From a virus: a stretch of 21,802 bases of DNA. The translations under genes were made by a program, and so were the position numbers. The notes below the pieces were generated by a model. It was not told the DNA's origin. It made no database searches and worked only from the letters and a program-made list of their open reading frames with translations. The stretch is taken from the IMG/VR virus record IMGVR_UViG_3300037042_005793, positions 1-21,802 of that record; one strand, written 5' to 3'. The stretch's first letter is position 1. Each line of letters opens with the position of its first letter. Positions 1 through 7,021 of the stretch are shown piece after piece.

Positions 1-485
1 AAAACAATGCTATCGGGATAATGGTTGAAGCTAAAGGTTTTAATCTTTCTGCGGCGCGGAATATTGGAGCAGCGCAATGCAAATCAGATTGGATTTTCTT
101 TGCAGATGCAGATACAATTTTTGAAAGTAATTTTTTTGATGAATTAAATTTAGAAAAAGGCTTTTATTATACCGGCGAGCCGCATTGTAGCGGAAATTGT
201 ATTGTTAAAAGAGAAGATTTTATTGGTTATGATGAAAATTTTATTGGATATGGCGGCGAGGATACCGATTTGTATATTGGATTAACAAGAAAAGGATTAA
301 TTAAAAAACAATTATTAAATTTTAATTACATAATGCACAATGATTTTGAAAGATTGCGCAATTACAAAAGTGATAAAAAATGGGAGCAGCAAAAAAGGAA
401 CATTTTATACCTTATGAAAAAACATCCGCATGAATTTATCTTTCCACAATATGTACCAAATGAAATGAAAGGAATTTTATTATGA
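1..485 (+). CDS. GT-A (family 2-like) glycosyltransferase, 5' end missing
   Basis: The reading frame is open from base 3, with codons for NNAIGI before the first Met at 21, so the gene almost certainly begins outside the window. The visible part matches the middle and end of a GT-A glycosyltransferase. It has the S-A-A-R-N helix before the sugar-nucleotide site, then FADADTIF with the DxD metal-binding motif, and GYGGEDTDLYIGL, the acceptor-side (galactosyltransferase C-terminal-like) motif with E-D. Such enzymes move a sugar from a nucleotide donor; the acceptor cannot be told. It overlaps the next gene by 4 bases and stands two genes from another glycosyltransferase, just before the portal gene. 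Virion or host-surface glycosylation, or decoration of modified DNA, are all possible. Confidence 0.8.
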   Translation, partial: NNAIGIMVEAKGFNLSAARNIGAAQCKSDWIFFADADTIFESNFFDELNLEKGFYYTGEPHCSGNCIVKREDFIGYDENFIGYGGEDTDLYIGLTRKGLIKKQLLNFNYIMHNDFERLRNYKSDKKWEQQKRNILYLMKKHPHEFIFPQYVPNEMKGILL

Positions 486-757
486 TAGAAAAAGCATTTA
501 TTATTAGTTTACTTTGTTTTGGCTTTTACCAAGTTACAAGATTTGGTCAAATCATGTTTTTTGTACAAAGGATTGCAGCTAAATTGCCTGCAATATTAGG
601 CAAGCCAATTTGTTTGTGTTTAACTTGTATGGCATCTTTTCATACTTTATTTTGGTATCCCATTTTTTATGGTTTTAATTCACAATTAATACCGGTTGCA
701 ATTATAGCAGCAGGATTAAATTATTTAATAGGAATTTTATCTTCTCATTATGAATAA
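482..757 (+). CDS. Small membrane protein with C-x-C-x2-C motif
   Basis: A 91-residue hydrophobic protein with about three possible membrane segments (roughly residues 5-19, 52-66 and 69-86). Between the first two lies PICLCLTCMASFH, with Cys44, Cys46 and Cys49 and a nearby His, which could bind metal or form disulfides. Its start overlaps the glycosyltransferase stop (ATGA-type, 4 bases) and its end overlaps the next glycosyltransferase, so it is co-translated with both. I do not recognise a named family. It could anchor a glycosyltransferase at the membrane or act in superinfection exclusion; neither is shown by the sequence. Confidence 0.7.
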   Translation: MIEKAFIISLLCFGFYQVTRFGQIMFFVQRIAAKLPAILGKPICLCLTCMASFHTLFWYPIFYGFNSQLIPVAIIAAGLNYLIGILSSHYE

Positions 758-1475
758 ATTAGCAGGAATTTGGAATGTTTGGGATGGCGATGAACATTTA
801 CGCCGCTCTATTGAATTAATTAAACCGCATTTAGATGCAGTAATAGTTATTTATCAGAATATGAGTAACATAGGCGAGATATACGAGCCGAATATACCAT
901 TTGATATATTAGATTTTAACGAATTTTATATTCCAAAATTAGATGCATCTGCGCAATGGAATGAAATGCAAAAAAGAAATAGAGGTTTGCAGTTAGCAAA
1001 AATGATTGGATGCACTCATTTTATCCAATTAGATTGCGATGAGATGTATTTTAGTCATCATTTTGAGGCAGCAAAGGCAATTGTCTATGAAAAAGATTTA
1101 GATGCTTCTTATTGCCGGTTAAAAACTTATTATAAATATCCTACCAAACAATTAGTTCCGGAAGAAGATTATTTTGTACCATTTATACATAAAATTTATC
1201 CCGAAACTATAATGACTTTTGATAAAAGATATCCGGTATTAGCAGACCCAACAAGAAGAACAAACACATTTGCAATACATGAGGAAATAGAATGGCTGCG
1301 AATGCACCATTATTCTTTTGTTAGAGAAAGTATTGCGCGTAAATTACGCAATTCAAGTTCGGCATCTGCATTTGCAGGGCAACATCATTTGTGGGATAAA
1401 TTTGAAACAACCGGAGAGATGATACATTTTAAAAATTATAAGACAATAGATGTTTTTAACCATTTTAATTTGTAA
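750..1475 (+). CDS. GT-A-like glycosyltransferase
   Basis: A 241-residue protein with a GT-A fold pattern. It starts with a short strand (LAGIWNVWDGDEHLRRSIE) like the 'variation on a theme' start of family-2 transferases, continues with PHLDAVIVIYQNMSN, and reaches HFIQLDCDEMY (about residues 91-101), a D-x-D-E metal and nucleotide-sugar site. Later His-rich segments (IHEEIEWLRMHHYSF) resemble the acceptor side of these enzymes. It overlaps the preceding membrane-protein gene by 8 bases. The donor and acceptor sugars are unknown. It has low similarity to the glycosyltransferase at the window start, so the pair does not look like a recent duplication. Confidence 0.65.
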   Translation: MNKLAGIWNVWDGDEHLRRSIELIKPHLDAVIVIYQNMSNIGEIYEPNIPFDILDFNEFYIPKLDASAQWNEMQKRNRGLQLAKMIGCTHFIQLDCDEMYFSHHFEAAKAIVYEKDLDASYCRLKTYYKYPTKQLVPEEDYFVPFIHKIYPETIMTFDKRYPVLADPTRRTNTFAIHEEIEWLRMHHYSFVRESIARKLRNSSSASAFAGQHHLWDKFETTGEMIHFKNYKTIDVFNHFNL

Positions 1476-1507
1476 ATAAATTGCAAAAGTTTAAAATTAA
1501 ATATCAA

Positions 1508-1515
1508 TAAATTTG
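1508..1515 (+). promoter_or_regulatory. Possible Bacteroidota -7 box before the portal gene
   Basis: TAAATTTG fits the TAnnTTTG -7 consensus and lies in the 47-base gap before the portal start. A TTG at 1481-1483 is 24 bases upstream, slightly beyond the usual 17-23 spacing. The motif is expected by chance many times in DNA this AT-rich, so only its intergenic position supports it. Confidence 0.3.
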
Positions 1516-1522
1516 TACCAAT

Positions 1523-2953
1523 ATGGAATTAACCCAAATATCAGATAATTATTTTTTATTCCAAGCCAAAGCACCGGCAGATTTAACCATCTTTAATCAG
1601 ACTGATGATGTTTCGCGAGGTATTATACGCTATGGATTAAATAATAATTTTCCACAAGAGATTATCAAATCAGTTCAAACTTCACCAATTGCAAATTCTT
1701 GCGTTGAAACTCACGCAAAATTTTTGTATGGCGATGGTTTAAATTTTGAAACGCCAAATAATCAGCCAAGTGCATTTGCAGAAAAATTAAAAGTAGTTTT
1801 TAATGATGCATTGTACCAAAGGATTTGTTATGATATGGCTTATTTTGAAAGTTTGGGAATAATTTTGCAATTTAATATAAATGGTTTTTTAACAAATGTG
1901 AAAAGCCAAGATTTTTCTACTATTAGATTAGGTGTTCCTAATGATAAGAATAGTGAAATTACCTATGCTAAATTATCAAGTAATTGGCAGCAGGAAAATA
2001 AATTAAAAAGATACAAAGCAGTTCCAATTGATTTATTTAATGACATACAAACTAAATCTAAAATTTATAATTTTAGCATCAATGGTTTATACGATGATTT
2101 TCAAAAATGGAATGGCGCATTAAAATACATTAGGCGATATAAACCCGGTCAAGTATATTATTCTCAACCAAAATACGCATCGGCGTTGAAATGGATTTAT
2201 GCTGATGCACAAATTCAAAACTTCCATGCAAACAATATTGATAATTCATTTGCACCGGCATTTATCGTTTATGTTCCTTGGAAATTAGATGGCGTAGATG
2301 AAAATGGCGTTCCAATGAAAGATAGTTTGCGCAATTATATTGAAGATAGATTAACCGGCGCAGACAATGGAGGCAAGTTTGCAATATTAGATGGCGCAGC
2401 AAAAGAAGGTAGCATACAAATAGTTCCTTTTACGCAAAGCACATCGCATGAAATGTATATTGCATTGTCAAATTTAATTCGTGACCATATTGCAACCGCA
2501 TTTCAAGTACCACCAATATTAGCAGGCATACAAGTTGCAGGAAAATTAGGTACTGCAAAAGAGTTAGCAGATGCAACTTTATATTATCAAAATGCAATTA
2601 TAAAACATGACCAAAATTTATTAATGTTTGAATTAAATAATTTAGCAAAAATGATGGATGGTTATGATGGAACTATTATTTCGGTTTCTAATTCAATCCC
2701 ATTAGGATTTATTGCGGATAGTTTTGCATCAGCATTTACTGAAGAAGAAATTAGAAGCGCGTTTGGATATGGTGCTAAAGAAGTAAAATTAAATACAAAA
2801 GCGACAAACATTATTGATAATATTAACGCATTATCTCCTTTAGTTGCAAATAAAGTATTAGAAAGTATGGCAGAGGAAGAAATAAGAACTCTTGCCGGAT
2901 TACTTGGAAAAAAACCAACCGATAATGTTCCACCTATAAATCCATTACCATGA
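1523..2953 (+). CDS. Phage portal protein
   Basis: A 476-residue protein of normal portal length. The order of features is typical: an N-terminal PIANSCVETHAKFLYGDGL segment (helix and 'a.fl.G.G' strand), a central wing region, a stem-like stretch around KWIYADAQIQNFHANNID, and a C-terminal FQVPPILAGI followed by GTAKELADATLYYQNAI. This last block is the hallmark 'P..l.G......n..e....f' region of portal proteins. The portal forms the dodecameric ring at the capsid vertex through which DNA is packaged and ejected. It starts after a 47-base gap and overlaps the next gene by 4 bases. It is about 17 kb away from the large terminase gene, which usually sits right beside it. Confidence 0.85.
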   Translation: MELTQISDNYFLFQAKAPADLTIFNQTDDVSRGIIRYGLNNNFPQEIIKSVQTSPIANSCVETHAKFLYGDGLNFETPNNQPSAFAEKLKVVFNDALYQRICYDMAYFESLGIILQFNINGFLTNVKSQDFSTIRLGVPNDKNSEITYAKLSSNWQQENKLKRYKAVPIDLFNDIQTKSKIYNFSINGLYDDFQKWNGALKYIRRYKPGQVYYSQPKYASALKWIYADAQIQNFHANNIDNSFAPAFIVYVPWKLDGVDENGVPMKDSLRNYIEDRLTGADNGGKFAILDGAAKEGSIQIVPFTQSTSHEMYIALSNLIRDHIATAFQVPPILAGIQVAGKLGTAKELADATLYYQNAIIKHDQNLLMFELNNLAKMMDGYDGTIISVSNSIPLGFIADSFASAFTEEEIRSAFGYGAKEVKLNTKATNIIDNINALSPLVANKVLESMAEEEIRTLAGLLGKKPTDNVPPINPLP

Positions 2954-3456
2954 GTTGTTGCAAATGTCAATTTATCCAACAAGAAAATTTTTATGGGATA
3001 GTTCCTTTATCAAGGAATGTTGAAAGTCAAAATATTGATATAGCGATAAATAATACGCAGGTAAAATATATCAATCCATTACTTTGTCAAGATTTATTTG
3101 ATGAGTTATGTCAACAAATTGAGGATGGAGAATTAACTGCTGCAAATGAAGCATTACTTTGCTATTTAGAAAAGGTGCATGTTTGTTACGCATACGCAGA
3201 TTTATTATTTTTTCACTCGGTGCAGGTAACAAAAGAAAGTGTTGTAAGAAAATTTACTGAAGAAAGTGAATTTATTGATTTTGATACCAATTCAAAGCAG
3301 GCAGATTATTGGACAAACATGGCGAGAAATTACGCTAATGAAATGTTTGAATGGATGAAAAATAATATTTATTTAAACCCTTTATTCGACCAATCTAATT
3401 GCAATGATTGCGAAGACCGCACAGAGAATTCAAGAAGTACATGGGGGATTAGCTAA
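2950..3456 (+). CDS. Putative head-tail connector protein
   Basis: A 168-residue protein starting inside the portal stop (4-base overlap). It opens with a Cys-rich MSCCKC, has a segment like QVKYINPLLCQDLFDELCQQIEDG, and a helical middle and end (ADYWTNMARNYANEMFEWMKNN). This helical, 150-170 residue make-up directly behind a portal gene resembles the connector/adaptor proteins of Bacteroidota phages, which close the portal and join the tail. The assignment rests on position and length more than on a decisive motif. Confidence 0.5.
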   Translation: MSCCKCQFIQQENFYGIVPLSRNVESQNIDIAINNTQVKYINPLLCQDLFDELCQQIEDGELTAANEALLCYLEKVHVCYAYADLLFFHSVQVTKESVVRKFTEESEFIDFDTNSKQADYWTNMARNYANEMFEWMKNNIYLNPLFDQSNCNDCEDRTENSRSTWGIS

Positions 3457-3819
3457 ATGATTAACATTTACCAAAATCTTGATACAAAATTAACGCTCTT
3501 TATTGAAGAGGCGCATGATTATTACTTATTTGTATTTACAAAAAATAATGGATGCACTGAAGTAAAAAATATTTACACTGCAATTGAGTGTGATTTTTTT
3601 TCTTTTATAGTTAATGAAGATTTAGAAGAAGGTACTTGGATTTTAAAAATTTATGGACAAGATAATTACTCAAATTACAATCCGGAAAATGCAATTTTAG
3701 TTTTTGAAGATAATTTAAGAGTAAATGGTTTTGAAGATACCGGAGCAAATTATTTAATTACACAAGATTGTAAGTATTTTATTACCGAAGCAGGCGAGTT
3801 TATAATTTTAGAGCAATGA
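3457..3819 (+). CDS. Small putative virion protein, function unknown
   Basis: A 120-residue, beta-rich acidic protein that starts immediately after the stop of the preceding gene. It has alternating hydrophobic strands (KLTLFIEEAHDYYLFVF, GTWILKIYGQDNYSN) and ends with a repeat-like pair of strands, NYLITQDCKYFITEAGEFIIL. The pattern is like short immunoglobulin-like or tail-decoration domains, but I recognise no family. Its place between the connector-like gene and the holin suggests a late, possibly structural protein. Confidence 0.55.
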   Translation: MINIYQNLDTKLTLFIEEAHDYYLFVFTKNNGCTEVKNIYTAIECDFFSFIVNEDLEEGTWILKIYGQDNYSNYNPENAILVFEDNLRVNGFEDTGANYLITQDCKYFITEAGEFIILEQ

Positions 3820-4187
3820 AAAATTACATTTTAAATAATATTAGTTTGATTATAACTTTTTTAGCAGTTTATTTTGCACCTGCATATCCAATTATAATTG
3901 GAATTGGGTTTTTAGTTACTATGGATTTTGTAACCGGTATTTTAGCAGCTAAAAAACGAGGCGAAATAATTACATCTAAAAAGATGCGACCAACAATCAT
4001 GAAAGGTTTTGGTTACATGGCTTCAATCTTAATTGCATTTGTTATGCAAAATATTTTTTTAATTAATATGGAAGTCATGAAAATAGTTAGCGGATTAATA
4101 GCCATGATTGAATTAAAATCTTTAGATGAAAATTTAACAAGCATTACCGGCAAGAGTATTTTCAAACAATTCTTAAAAGATAAATAA
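3816..4187 (+). CDS. Holin
   Basis: A 123-residue membrane protein with three to four hydrophobic segments (about 8-22, 24-44, 64-84 and 86-100). The second one ends in MDFVTGILAAKKRGE, with the D-x-x-T-G and following basic K-K-R-G-E that mark the toxin-secretion/phage-lysis holin family (phage_holin_4 type). Holins form the timed hole in the inner membrane that lets the endolysin reach the cell wall. The gene overlaps its predecessor by 4 bases and is followed within 30 bases by the endolysin gene, as expected for a lysis cassette. Confidence 0.85.
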   Translation: MKNYILNNISLIITFLAVYFAPAYPIIIGIGFLVTMDFVTGILAAKKRGEIITSKKMRPTIMKGFGYMASILIAFVMQNIFLINMEVMKIVSGLIAMIELKSLDENLTSITGKSIFKQFLKDK

Positions 4188-4192
4188 TATCT

Positions 4193-4200
4193 TACCTTTG
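4193..4200 (+). promoter_or_regulatory. Possible -7 box before the endolysin gene
   Basis: TACCTTTG matches TAnnTTTG and sits in the 29-base gap between the holin and endolysin genes, 16 bases before the ATG. No TTG lies at the expected distance upstream, so this may be a weak or chance match. Confidence 0.3.
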
Positions 4201-4216
4201 TTTTAAATCTAAAGCC

Positions 4217-4645
4217 ATGATAAGTAAACACATATCAGAAGAAGAGGCATTTAAAAGCCAAACCGCCATTAGACATGGTATAAAAAATCAAACTACCGAT
4301 GCAGAAATATTAGCAAATATGAAACATATTGCTGAAAATATTTTTGAGCCAATTAGAAAACATTTTAATAGACCAATTGGCATCTCATCTTTTTATCGCT
4401 GCGAGATATTAAATAAAAAAATCGGAGGTGCTAAAAATTCCCAACATACTACCGGCGAAGCGATAGATATTGATGCAGATATTTTTGGAGATTTAACCAA
4501 TAAAATAATTTATGAATGGGTAAAAGATAATCTCGAATTTGACCAATTGATTTGGGAATTTGGAGACAAAAATAATCCTGCATGGGTACATGTATCATTA
4601 AAAAGAATTGGAAAGAATAGAAAACAAATACTGCGCGTAAGATGA
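4217..4645 (+). CDS. Endolysin, M15-type peptidase
   Basis: A 142-residue zinc peptidase of the M15 (D-Ala-D-Ala carboxypeptidase-like) group used by many phages to cut peptidoglycan cross-links. The full metal site is visible: S-Q-H77-T-T-G-E-A-I-D84 gives the H-x6-D pair, and WVHVS supplies the third ligand His125. SSFYRCEILNKKIGG is the substrate-side S/R motif that precedes it. There is no signal peptide, so export relies on the holin encoded upstream. It overlaps the following phosphoesterase gene by 4 bases. Confidence 0.9.
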   Translation: MISKHISEEEAFKSQTAIRHGIKNQTTDAEILANMKHIAENIFEPIRKHFNRPIGISSFYRCEILNKKIGGAKNSQHTTGEAIDIDADIFGDLTNKIIYEWVKDNLEFDQLIWEFGDKNNPAWVHVSLKRIGKNRKQILRVR

Positions 4646-5862
4646 AACAATCAAAATGGTTAAAATATGTAGAGCCAAATAAAAGTCTTTATAAAAAATT
4701 AAACGGAAATAAAACTCATTTCGCAAACGCACTTATTGATGCCTATCCGGAATTAAAAAAATCGGATTTTGGTGGCTTGCATTGGTTTTTGAAACAATAT
4801 TTTAGCGGTAATGGATTTGAAAAGTCAGAGCCAATTAAAAAAGAAATAAATATTGAAGATGCAATTCAAGAAGATAGAAAGTATCGCGCATTAAACTCAA
4901 AGCTGCAAGACATAAGTAAAAAAAATATCTATTTACTTGAAAAATTAACCGAGCAAGAAAAACTTTATGATGATTTATTAAGCATTAAAGAGCCAATTGA
5001 GGTTTTTGAAATACAAATTGCAAAAGAAAGTAAAGTTAATCGGGCAATTCCTGTTATTAGTTTATCGGATTGGCATTTAGAAGAAAATGTTTACGCAGGA
5101 CAAGTAAGTGGATTTAATGAATACAATTTAAAGGTTGCAGAGCGCAGAGCATTTACTATTTTTCAAAATATTTTAAAGTGTATAAAAAAGGAAAGTAAAG
5201 ATGTTCAAATAGATGATTGTATTATTTGGTTAGGAGGCGATTTTATTTCCGGATATATTCATGACGAATTAATTGAAAGCAATAACCTATCCCCAATTGA
5301 GGCAACAAGATTTGCAAAGCGTTTATTAATTAGTGGGATTGAATTTCTTTTAAAGCATTCTAAATTAAATTTTATATTACCATGTTCGGTTGGTAATCAT
5401 GGAAGGACAACTAAAAAGATGATGGCATCAACCGGCTATAAAAATAATTATGAATTTGGAATGTACTGCGATTTGCAGGATTATTTTAAAAGAGAAAAAA
5501 GAATTAAATTCCACATACCAATTTCTGATGATTGTTACATTGAAGCATTTGGTAAGACATTAAGATTTTTTCATGGAGATGCTTTAAAATATGGCGGCGG
5601 CATAGGTGGTTTATCTATACCTTTAATTAAATACTTACATAGGAAAGATGAGCAGCGCAAGGCAGATTTTAATTTCCTTGGTCATTTCCATCAATTATTA
5701 TATCCAACGCATGCAAGTTGTGTTAATGGAAGTTTAATTGGGTTAAGTGCTTATGGATATAAGATTGGATTTAAACCGGAAAGACCTGCGCAGGCATTTA
5801 CTTTATTAGATGAGAAAAGAGGATTTACAATTAAGATACCAATTTTTGGAGATGAAAAATAA
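4642..5862 (+). CDS. Calcineurin-like metallophosphoesterase
   Basis: A 406-residue protein. Residues 1-130 form a Lys/Glu-rich helical head that may bind DNA or form a coiled coil. From 135 on, the five metal motifs of the calcineurin-like phosphoesterases appear in order: SLSDWH (D143, H145), GGD (D200), GNHGR (N252, H253), FFHGD (H311) and GHFH (H348, H350). The family hydrolyses phosphodiesters or phosphomonoesters with two metal ions; members include nucleases such as Mre11/SbcD and nucleotide phosphatases. The substrate here is unknown. Its place inside a lysis cassette is odd, since nothing suggests a role in lysis. Confidence 0.8.
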   Translation: MKQSKWLKYVEPNKSLYKKLNGNKTHFANALIDAYPELKKSDFGGLHWFLKQYFSGNGFEKSEPIKKEINIEDAIQEDRKYRALNSKLQDISKKNIYLLEKLTEQEKLYDDLLSIKEPIEVFEIQIAKESKVNRAIPVISLSDWHLEENVYAGQVSGFNEYNLKVAERRAFTIFQNILKCIKKESKDVQIDDCIIWLGGDFISGYIHDELIESNNLSPIEATRFAKRLLISGIEFLLKHSKLNFILPCSVGNHGRTTKKMMASTGYKNNYEFGMYCDLQDYFKREKRIKFHIPISDDCYIEAFGKTLRFFHGDALKYGGGIGGLSIPLIKYLHRKDEQRKADFNFLGHFHQLLYPTHASCVNGSLIGLSAYGYKIGFKPERPAQAFTLLDEKRGFTIKIPIFGDEK

Positions 5863-6076
5863 ATCAGAAGAGCCGGAAGATTTAAATCTTGATGATATTG
5901 AAGAAATGTCAGATGAAAATATTTATAAAGAATTATATTTCCTAAAAGAATTTTTATGGGAAATAGAAGAAAATACTTTGCTTTATTTTCCTAATATAAA
6001 AGTTGAATGGCAAACCCAATTAATAAAATTAATAGACCAAAGATTAAAATGGTTAAATTTTGAAGATGATGAGTAA
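5852..6076 (+). CDS. Small acidic protein, function unknown
   Basis: A 74-residue acidic protein. I chose the ATG at 5852 rather than the in-frame ATG at 5810, because the longer form would lie deep in the end of the phosphoesterase gene and its extra residues look like out-of-frame sequence. The 5852 start gives an 11-base overlap, in line with other junctions. The protein is rich in Glu and Asp, with amphipathic helices (ENIYKELYFLKEFLWEIEE; VEWQTQLIKLIDQRLKWL). I recognise no family. Confidence 0.55.
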   Translation: MKNKSEEPEDLNLDDIEEMSDENIYKELYFLKEFLWEIEENTLLYFPNIKVEWQTQLIKLIDQRLKWLNFEDDE

Positions 6077-6239
6077 AGAAGAAGAATTAATAGCATTAGA
6101 AAAAGAGATTGAACAATTAGAAGAAATATTGATTAATAAAAAAAATAAATTAAATGAAATTAAAAATAGCAATAGTAGCAACTCTTATTTTTTTAGTTGG
6201 ATGCAAAACCAAAGAGGTAAGGGTAGAAAACACTTTTAA
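6066..6239 (+). CDS. 57-aa coiled-coil-like protein overlapping the spanin gene
   Basis: An ATG at 6066, just before the stop of the preceding gene, opens a frame of 57 codons. Its first 33 residues form a heptad-like acidic/basic helix (SKEEELIALEKEIEQLEEIL, then Lys/Asn-rich). The tail runs out of frame over the spanin signal peptide. The junction fits the translational coupling seen elsewhere, and the helix looks genuine, but the C-terminal part may be a by-product of the spanin frame. It could be a short regulator of lysis; that is speculation. Confidence 0.45.
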   Translation: MMSKEEELIALEKEIEQLEEILINKKNKLNEIKNSNSSNSYFFSWMQNQRGKGRKHF

Positions 6240-6591
6240 AAGTGATAGCAGCAACCATGTTGAGATAAAAAAAAATATTGAAATTTTAACCCTGCAAACT
6301 GATACCGGAATTGTAATTGAAGAAGAGGTAACCGATTATCAAATCACTACCGATAGCGCAGGGATAAAAACAAGTATGCCTATTAAAAAAATAAAAAAGA
6401 AATTCCATAAATATAAAATTGAAATAAGAGCCGCAGCGCGAGAAGAAACAAAAGTAGAGCAAATGGCTATTGTTAAGAAAGAAATTAAAAGAGAGAGCGT
6501 AGAAAGGACTTCATTTCAAATTAAATGGTCTATATTGATTATCTTATTTTGTTTGCTGCTGCTGCTGCTGCTATTTCTTTATATTAAATAA
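6154..6591 (+). CDS. Unimolecular spanin (u-spanin)
   Basis: A 145-residue protein with the exact layout of a u-spanin. It has an N-terminal lipoprotein signal (MKLKIAIVATLIFLVGC, lipobox L-V-G-C17), a periplasmic Lys/Glu-rich middle of about 105 residues with beta-prone repeats, and a C-terminal membrane segment at about 124-143 (ILIILFCLLLLLLLFLYI). The lipid would sit in the outer membrane and the C-terminal segment in the inner one. The protein would fuse the two membranes at the last step of lysis, as gp11 of phage T1 does. It is the last gene of the lysis cassette and is followed by a terminator. The six-leucine run is written largely as a CTG repeat. Confidence 0.75.
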   Translation: MKLKIAIVATLIFLVGCKTKEVRVENTFKSDSSNHVEIKKNIEILTLQTDTGIVIEEEVTDYQITTDSAGIKTSMPIKKIKKKFHKYKIEIRAAAREETKVEQMAIVKKEIKRESVERTSFQIKWSILIILFCLLLLLLLFLYIK

Positions 6592-6641
6592 ATCGTATAT
6601 TACATTACTTCATAGTGTAATTTGTTTAAATAGCGTATTTA

Positions 6642-6664
6642 GGGGGGTATTTTGCCCCCCTTTT
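6642..6664 (+). terminator. Rho-independent terminator after the lysis cassette
   Basis: GGGGGG, a 7-base loop (TATTTTG), CCCCCC, then TTTT. It is a GC-only 6-bp stem in very AT-rich DNA, 50 bases after the spanin stop, and would end the late transcript. The remaining gap to 6816 holds homopolymer A and T runs and the candidate promoter box at 6770. Confidence 0.85.
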
Positions 6665-6769
6665 GCGTTATTTTCAATTTTTTTTCAAATTATTTTCAGC
6701 GATTTCGGGCAGAAGAAGCTCGATTTTGAAATAAATTAAAAAAAAATTCTTTTTTTTAATTCTTCTTTC

Positions 6770-6777
6770 TATATTTG
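6770..6777 (+). promoter_or_regulatory. Possible -7 box of the early promoter
   Basis: TATATTTG matches TAnnTTTG, lies after the terminator at 6642 and 40 bases before the first small early gene, where a promoter is needed. T- and A-runs precede it; no TTG occurs at the usual distance. Confidence 0.45.
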
Positions 6778-6816
6778 TGAATGCAATAAGGCATAAAAAA
6801 CTAAAACCAAAACAAA

Positions 6817-6987
6817 ATGTCAAGATTTGAAGAATTACAAAAGCTAATTTTAATAAATGGTAAAGGTAGAGAATTACAATTTTTAACTCTTTTAGCAAGC
6901 GCAATTGAAAAAGAAGAAATTAGCATATCTGAAAATGTAATTTTATTACAAGATTTAATTTATTTTAAAAAATTCTTAAATAAATAA
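6817..6987 (+). CDS. 56-aa protein, function unknown
   Basis: An ATG preceded by ACCAAAACAAA opens a 56-residue frame (MSRFEELQKLILINGKG..., ending FKKFLNK). It is the first gene behind the early promoter region. The protein is helical and mildly acidic. Its last four codons plus the following leader are repeated at the end of the gene at 7436. A long open frame runs opposite on the minus strand but has no sign of being a gene. Confidence 0.6.
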   Translation: MSRFEELQKLILINGKGRELQFLTLLASAIEKEEISISENVILLQDLIYFKKFLNK

Positions 6988-7000
6988 TTAACCAAATTTT
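6975..7000 (+). repeat. 26-bp direct repeat, copy 1 (gene end plus leader)
   Basis: A perfect 26-bp match to 7615-7640. It begins CTTAAATAAATAA, which encodes the LNK-stop gene end in the same frame in both copies, and continues into ATTAACCAAATTTT of the next leader. It suggests that small early genes have been duplicated or shuffled as gene-plus-leader cassettes. Confidence 0.7.
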
Positions 7001-7021
7001 AAAACCTCAAAACAAAAAAAA
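6988..7021 (+). promoter_or_regulatory. A-rich translation leader, copy 1
   Basis: The gap starts TTAACCAAATTTTAAAACC, then TCAAAACA and a run of A up to the ATG at 7022. The same order of blocks (TTAACCAA, T-run, ACCT, CAAAA, A-run, ATG) recurs at 7403-7435 and 7628-7662. It contains no Shine-Dalgarno site; A-rich starts are the norm in Bacteroidota. Confidence 0.6.

Noticed and set aside
2662-2982. Minus-strand open frame opposite the portal end (106 codons)
   Set aside because: It lies wholly within the portal and connector coding region, shows no recognisable protein and is a by-product of AT-rich codon use on the + strand. The same holds for minus-strand frames at 4013-4231, 11910-12155, 12757-12963, 14288-14536, 18115-18387 and 21366-21653.
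6541-6575. CTG triplet run as a regulatory microsatellite
   Set aside because: It has only about five units and simply encodes leucines of the spanin membrane segment; there is no sign of phase variation.
6674-6904. Minus-strand open frame over the early promoter region
   Set aside because: It is made of poly-A/T runs giving Lys/Phe/Leu-rich sequence, covers the terminator flank and promoter box, and is opposed by a better + strand gene at 6817.
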